NCBI GenBank assembly: GCA_026391515.1
Contig: JAPLEC010000435.1
Location: forward strand, 1-44,166
Source: Bacteroidia bacterium
GTDB taxonomy: Bacteria > Bacteroidota > Bacteroidia > Bacteroidales > VadinHA17
Direction: 5' to 3'
DNA length: 44,166 nt
The position numbers and the translations under genes are program-made. The notes below the pieces were generated by a model. The model had not been told where the DNA came from and searched no databases. It worked only from the letters and a program-made list of their open reading frames with translations. Positions 40,036 to 44,166 of the stretch are shown here, piece after piece. The stretch's first letter is position 1; the number at the start of each line of letters is the position of its first letter.

Positions 40036-40479
40036 ATGGATACAAAAACGATCATAGGAGAATTTAAAGAGAAATTTAAATCTGCTATTCTTGGTGAAGT
40101 AGCTAAGAATGAGAAGCGTGTGATCATTTCTATAAAACCTGATTCCATTTTGAAGGTTGCGGATTATTTATATAAAACTGATGGTTTCAGGTTTATTATT
40201 GCTTCAGCATTACATACAAAAGAAGGATTTGAGATCCATTACCATTTCAGTAAAGATGAAATCGGACTTATTCTCAACATACATGTCCTCCTCGATAAGA
40301 ATAAGCCGGAAATTGAATCACTATCGAACATGTTCAATGCTTCGAACTGGATAGAACGGGAGATGCATGAACTGTTAGGCATCAATTTTCTGAATCATCC
40401 GAATCAGGAGAAGCTGATTTCGGAAGGTAACTGGGCTGAAGGAATTTATCCATTACGAAAGGAATTTAAAAACTCGTAA
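40036..40479 (+). CDS. NuoC-like hydrogenase subunit (30 kDa complex I family)
   Basis: This 147-residue protein matches the complex I 30 kDa/NuoC domain: DGFRFIIASALHTKEGFEIHYHF and the family signature SNWIEREMHELLGINFLNHPN, ending in EGIYPLRKEF. In group 4 hydrogenases it is either fused to the large subunit (HycE) or separate, as here. It supports docking of the large and small subunits. It is followed 8 bases later by the large subunit gene. Confidence 0.92.
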   Translation: MDTKTIIGEFKEKFKSAILGEVAKNEKRVIISIKPDSILKVADYLYKTDGFRFIIASALHTKEGFEIHYHFSKDEIGLILNIHVLLDKNKPEIESLSNMFNASNWIEREMHELLGINFLNHPNQEKLISEGNWAEGIYPLRKEFKNS

Positions 40480-40487
40480 AAGAGACA

Positions 40488-41696
40488 ATGAGTAAGAAGA
40501 CACTTATACCGATCGGACCTTATCACCCATTGCAGGAAGAGCCTGAATTATTCAAGCTCTATTGTGACGGAGAGATTGTCAAGGACATTAAATGGGAAAC
40601 CGGGTATAACCACAGGGGAATTGAAAAACTCAGTGAATCAAAGACTTATGAGCAGATATTCTTCCTTGTTGAACGTATTTGCGGTATATGCTCAAATTCT
40701 CACCCGTTTGCTTTTGCCAACGCAGTTGAAGAGATAGCTGACATTGAACTTACAAACAGGGCAAAATATATCAGAACAATAATTGCAGAGCTTGAGCGGA
40801 TACACAGCCATTTGTTATGGGTCGGTCTTGCCGGGCACTTTCTGGGCTATAATACTGTTTTCATGTGGGCATGGAAATACCGCGAGCCTACTCTCGATCT
40901 TTTTGAAATGATCTCAGGAAACAGGAACAGCTATGCAATGTTTAAAGTGGGCGGTGTAAGAAGAGATATTGAAGAAGCAAAAATCCCTGTTATACAGAAA
41001 GTTCTGGATGATATTAAGAAGAAGACCGATCTGCTGACAGGTGCTGTGATGGATGATCCTGTCATTCACGCAAGAACAAAAGGAGTTGGCATTCTGACCA
41101 AGCAGGATGTCATTGATTATGGAGCTGTAGGCCCGACAGCAAGAGCTTCTGGTCTGGCAATCGATGTACGAAAGGATGATCCTTATGCAGCTTACCCGCT
41201 GGTTAACTGGAAAGTGATTACCGCAGAAGCCGGTGATGTATTCGCTAAAGCCCAGGTCAGATTACTCGAGATGTACGAATCAATATCAATTATTGAACAA
41301 TGTCTCGATGGTCTTAAAAAGGAAAAAGAGGGAGCCATTGAGGTAAAAGTCAAGGAGATTCCCGAGGGAATTGGCAATGGCCGGGCAGAAGCACCACGCG
41401 GCGAAGTGTTCCACTTTGTGCAGTCGGATGGATCTAATTCACCCGTCAGGCATAAGATACGGGCTCCAAGCTATGTAAATATTGCGACCTTCAGAAAATC
41501 GTGTGTAGGACAGACTATTGCCGACGCAACAATTTCATTGGCTGCAGTTGATCCATGTTATTGCTGCACTGAACGTATGGCAGTCGCTTATGACAATAGT
41601 TCAGGTAAAAAGATCCTGAACGCAAAGGAATTAATTGATCTTTCAATATTGAAAACAGCGGAAATAAAGAAAACTTTATCAGGACGGAATGAATGA
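40488..41696 (+). CDS. [NiFe] hydrogenase large subunit, group 4 (energy-converting), NuoD-like
   Basis: This 402-residue subunit carries the NiFe centre. The N-terminal motif is RICGICSNSH (Cys65 and Cys68) and the C-terminal motif is DPCYCC (Cys357 and Cys360, with an additional Cys359 between them). Both nickel CxxC pairs are intact, separating it from true NuoD and from Mbs-type proteins. About 39 residues follow the DPCYCCTER motif, comparable to the extension cleaved by HycI in E. coli HycE; no matching endopeptidase gene is present in the window. It needs the Hyp proteins encoded on the other strand. Its end overlaps the next gene by eight bases. Confidence 0.95.
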   Translation: MSKKTLIPIGPYHPLQEEPELFKLYCDGEIVKDIKWETGYNHRGIEKLSESKTYEQIFFLVERICGICSNSHPFAFANAVEEIADIELTNRAKYIRTIIAELERIHSHLLWVGLAGHFLGYNTVFMWAWKYREPTLDLFEMISGNRNSYAMFKVGGVRRDIEEAKIPVIQKVLDDIKKKTDLLTGAVMDDPVIHARTKGVGILTKQDVIDYGAVGPTARASGLAIDVRKDDPYAAYPLVNWKVITAEAGDVFAKAQVRLLEMYESISIIEQCLDGLKKEKEGAIEVKVKEIPEGIGNGRAEAPRGEVFHFVQSDGSNSPVRHKIRAPSYVNIATFRKSCVGQTIADATISLAAVDPCYCCTERMAVAYDNSSGKKILNAKELIDLSILKTAEIKKTLSGRNE

Positions 41697-43563
41697 GTTT
41701 ATCTCCATATTTACACGACCTGTTGACAGCCAGGTTCTGCAATTCATTATCTTATTGCCCATCCTTGGGGGGTTATTACTTCTTTTCATTCCTGAGAAAT
41801 TCAGAACTTATAAAGGGCTGATTGCTATTCTGATAAGTGTCATTACAGGTTATTTGACAATTGTTATTTATCGTTCAGAAAACCAGATGCTGAGCCAGGA
41901 TCAGTTGTTTTCAGGATCACTCCTGCTTCATGGTTTTGGCAGGTTTCTGACATTCAACATCGATAATCTGAGTAAGCTGATTATTTTGTTTATCAGTCTC
42001 TTTGCTCTCTTAATTCTTGTATACTCAATTGTTTATATTAAAGAAGGAAGAGTTAAGAATTATTATCCTTATTTCCTGATTACCCTTGGCTGTTCATACG
42101 GAGCCATTTTGTCTGATAATCTTCTTCTGTTTCTGTTCTTCTGGGGAATCCTCGGACTGACATTATATAAGCTTATCCATGGTCATGATGAAGAGAGCTC
42201 GGCAACAGCCAAGAAAACTCTTATTCTGATTGGTGCGTCCGATAGCATTATGATTATAGGAATAGCCATAATCTGGAAAATTACAGGTTCGCTGAGCATG
42301 GGTGGAGTAAAAGTGCCGACCACGAATATTGTTTCAGTGGTTGCTTTCCTGGCTTTGCTGACAGGCAGTTTTACCAAGGCAGGTGCCTTCCCTTTCCATA
42401 CCTGGGTCCCTGATTATGCAAAGAGTGCTCCTGCTTCTTCATCGGCTTACCTTCCGGCATCACTTGATAAGCTCCTTGGGATATATTTTCTTGCGAGGAT
42501 TACCACTGATATGTTTGTGCTTAATGGATTCCTGACTTTTCTGCTTCTCTTAACAGGCGTCATAACGATTATTATTGCCGTTATGATGGCCCTTATTCAA
42601 CATAATTACAAAAGATTGCTTGGATTCCATGCCGTGTCCCAGGTTGGATATATGATCCTTGGACTTGGCCTTGGATCAACGATTGGTGTTGCAGCCGGTC
42701 TTTTCCATATGGTTAACCATGCTCTCTATAAGAGTGGACTTTTTCTGTCTGCCGGAAGTATTGAATATCGTACTGGAAAAGAAGAAATTGAAGATCTGGG
42801 TGGCTTGTCAAAAGCAATGCCGATTACCTTCTTTGCATCTCTCGTCTTTGCCATGTCGATTTCAGGAGTGCCTCCATTCAACGGGTTTGCTTCCAAATGG
42901 ATGATCTACCAGGGAATAATTGATTTTGGTTCAGGTACCGGAATTGCAAACAAGTTATGGATATTATGGCTTGGTCTGGCAGTACTTGGATCGGCTCTTA
43001 CGCTGGCAAGTTTCATTAAACTTATTGGAGGAATCTTCCTGAGCAGAAGGAAAGCAGAGTTTGAAAATATAAAGGAAGTTCCCGTGATAATGTGGTTACC
43101 ATTGGTTATTCTCTCTGTATTTTGTATCCTGTTTGGTGTATTTGCGACAAAAGTTGTATCTAAATTATTCATGCCGATAACTGGTCCATTTAAATTCACA
43201 GGGTTCTGGGATTCTTCATTTGTTTCACTACTTGTTATTATCTCACTGATTCTTGGAATAATACTTTATCTTGCTCTTAATATTAAAAAATTCAGGACTG
43301 AAGATAGCTTTATAGGCGGTGAAAGAATTCAGGACCGGACCAGTTATGCAACAACGGAGTTCTATAAGACTATTGGGGAATTTAAATTTTTCTCCTGGAT
43401 ATATAAAAAAGCTGAAGAGCGGTGGTTCGATTTATATGATTTATGCAAACAATTTGTGCTCTGGCTGAGCCACCAATTGAGTGAAGCTCATTCAGGTGTG
43501 TTAACGGGGTATATTATCTGGGTCTGTGCCGGACTGATTATTATGTTGCTCATTATGATATAA
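41689..43563 (+). CDS. NuoL/MrpD/MbhH-like ion-translocating subunit
   Basis: This 624-residue polytopic protein has about 14-16 hydrophobic helices and the antiporter-family core. The proton/sodium channel segment is GSFTKAGAFPFHTWVPDYAKS, with Lys in the TKAG motif. HNYKRLLGFHAVSQVGYMIL and FHMVNHALYKSGLFLSAG follow, with the conserved His and Lys residues. A longer C-terminal part with a hydrophilic segment (FIGGERIQDRTSYATTEFYK) resembles the end of HyfB/NuoL. It would pump ions driven by hydrogenase turnover. Its start overlaps the large subunit end by 8 bases. Confidence 0.92.
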   Translation: MNEFISIFTRPVDSQVLQFIILLPILGGLLLLFIPEKFRTYKGLIAILISVITGYLTIVIYRSENQMLSQDQLFSGSLLLHGFGRFLTFNIDNLSKLIILFISLFALLILVYSIVYIKEGRVKNYYPYFLITLGCSYGAILSDNLLLFLFFWGILGLTLYKLIHGHDEESSATAKKTLILIGASDSIMIIGIAIIWKITGSLSMGGVKVPTTNIVSVVAFLALLTGSFTKAGAFPFHTWVPDYAKSAPASSSAYLPASLDKLLGIYFLARITTDMFVLNGFLTFLLLLTGVITIIIAVMMALIQHNYKRLLGFHAVSQVGYMILGLGLGSTIGVAAGLFHMVNHALYKSGLFLSAGSIEYRTGKEEIEDLGGLSKAMPITFFASLVFAMSISGVPPFNGFASKWMIYQGIIDFGSGTGIANKLWILWLGLAVLGSALTLASFIKLIGGIFLSRRKAEFENIKEVPVIMWLPLVILSVFCILFGVFATKVVSKLFMPITGPFKFTGFWDSSFVSLLVIISLILGIILYLALNIKKFRTEDSFIGGERIQDRTSYATTEFYKTIGEFKFFSWIYKKAEERWFDLYDLCKQFVLWLSHQLSEAHSGVLTGYIIWVCAGLIIMLLIMI

Positions 43564-43577
43564 ATAACTCAAGCTAA

Positions 43578-44105
43578 ATGGAAATTGCCATATCCATAAT
43601 AACCGGGTTGATGATCTTGGGAGCGTTGTACGCCATTCATGCAAAAGATCTGCTTTCAGCTGTGATAGCTTGCGGCATTGTCGGCTATGGTCTGGTGATA
43701 TGTTTCCTTCTTCTTAAAGCTCCTGACCTTGCAATTGTTCAAATTGTTGTGGAGACAATCACTCTTATTATTATGGTTGCCGTTGTTCTTGACAGCTCAA
43801 GGGAAGAAAAATTCTCAAAACCCGATCCACAGGAATATATTTCAATTGTAACGAGCATATTTTTTATTGTGATATTGTTCTACTTCTTTAAGATAGCTAT
43901 AGGTAGTCTTGATGCATTTGGTGAAAGCACACTGCGTATGGCAGGTCCTTATATTGAAGGAGCGACTGCAAAAACAGGCAGCGCTAATCTTGTTACAGGT
44001 GTCGTTTTTGATTTCAGAGGATATGACACCATGGGTGAAGCAACGGTTCTGGTAACTGCAGTGCTGGGGGTATTGACAATCTTACGCATTAAAGGAAAAA
44101 AATAA
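43578..44105 (+). CDS. MbhD-MbhE-like subunit (Mrp antiporter A C-terminal homologue)
   Basis: This 175-residue membrane protein joins two parts that are separate in Mbh. An N-terminal DUF4040/MbhD domain (residues 1-75: [38 protein letters not shown]) is followed by an MbhE-like part. That part has the Mrp signature [20 protein letters not shown] and [19 protein letters not shown]. These parts correspond to the C-terminal region of MrpA and belong to the sodium/proton antiporter module. Its presence indicates an Mrp-linked group 4 enzyme. Further Mrp-like genes are expected beyond the window end. Confidence 0.88.
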   Translation: MEIAISIITGLMILGALYAIHAKDLLSAVIACGIVGYGLVICFLLLKAPDLAIVQIVVETITLIIMVAVVLDSSREEKFSKPDPQEYISIVTSIFFIVILFYFFKIAIGSLDAFGESTLRMAGPYIEGATAKTGSANLVTGVVFDFRGYDTMGEATVLVTAVLGVLTILRIKGKK

Positions 44106-44112
44106 AATACAA

Positions 44113-44166
44113 GGATTCCCTCCCAGGAGAGGCAAGGGGTGGGTTTTAAAAGACAAAAGACAAAAG
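44113..44166. repeat. C-rich/G-rich repeat with polypurine tail, cut by the window end
   Basis: CCCTCCCAGGAGAGGCAAGG followed by GGGTGGGTTTTAAAAGACAAAAG is nearly the same as the copy at 39867-39951. It lies directly downstream of the MbhD/E-like gene and continues past the window. Confidence 0.6.

Noticed and set aside
41689-44105. Assigning the locus to respiratory complex I (nuo)
   Set aside because: The large subunit keeps both nickel CxxC motifs, which are lost in NuoD, and the operon carries MbhD/MbhE-like parts and no NuoE/F/G genes adjacent.

Overview
The window reads as a piece of chromosome from an anaerobic member of the Bacteroidota (Bacteroidales/Marinilabiliales-like). Support comes from a rhamnogalacturonan/pectin degradation cluster whose secreted enzymes carry signal peptides or lipoboxes, the futalosine-type menaquinone gene mqnA, generally weak Shine-Dalgarno sequences, an AT-rich composition, and many short dispersed intergenic repeats. 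No rRNA, tRNA, CRISPR array or complete insertion sequence was found by eye.

Layout. (1) 1-12128: galacturonate/rhamnogalacturonan catabolism. On the + strand lie a truncated hexuronate-type MFS transporter, a LacI-family regulator and a UxaE-like tagaturonate epimerase. Converging on them from the - strand are GH35, GH28, GH105, a PL11-like lyase lipoprotein and a GH106-like lipoprotein. (2) 12249-18000: an exporter-type ABC transporter with purB, then mqnA, a GNAT acetyltransferase, a small helix-turn-helix protein and an HD hydrolase. (3) 18130-21425: sulfate assimilation (DUF2061 membrane protein, APS-reductase-type CysH, CysD, CysN; no CysC). (4) 21827-24258: dinB, an iron-sulfur flavoprotein and an orphan protein. 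(5) 24375-27818: hydC-hydB-hydA, a trimeric [FeFe] hydrogenase of the NADH/ferredoxin type. (6) 28157-29041: a HAD hydrolase. (7) 29019-35269: rex-hypF-hypC-hypD-hypE-hypA-hypB, a tightly packed redox-sensor plus [NiFe]-hydrogenase maturation operon. (8) 35457 to the end: the divergent operon of a membrane-bound [NiFe] hydrogenase.

The most interesting part is sections 7 and 8. The + operon begins with two soluble electron-transfer proteins resembling the diaphorase (beta/gamma) subunits of archaeal sulfhydrogenase, followed by a cyclic-nucleotide-binding protein without a DNA-binding domain. A complete group-4-like energy-converting core follows: ferredoxin, NuoH-like, NuoB-like small subunit, NuoC-like, NuoD-like large subunit with both nickel CxxC motifs, NuoL/MrpD-like pump and MbhD/MbhE-like subunit. 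The combination suggests a proton- or sodium-coupled membrane hydrogenase that can exchange electrons with NAD(P)H as well as ferredoxin.

The intergenic region between the two operons holds two inverted repeats of the form TGTGA-N6-TCACA. They match the Rex operator half-site architecture; one lies across the rex start codon and the other ends one base before the start codon of the hydrogenase operon. Rex is therefore expected to repress itself, the hyp genes and the hydrogenase in response to the NADH/NAD+ ratio. Together with the HydABC-type hydrogenase this describes a fermentative organism that disposes of reductant from plant cell-wall sugars as H2, or takes H2 up.
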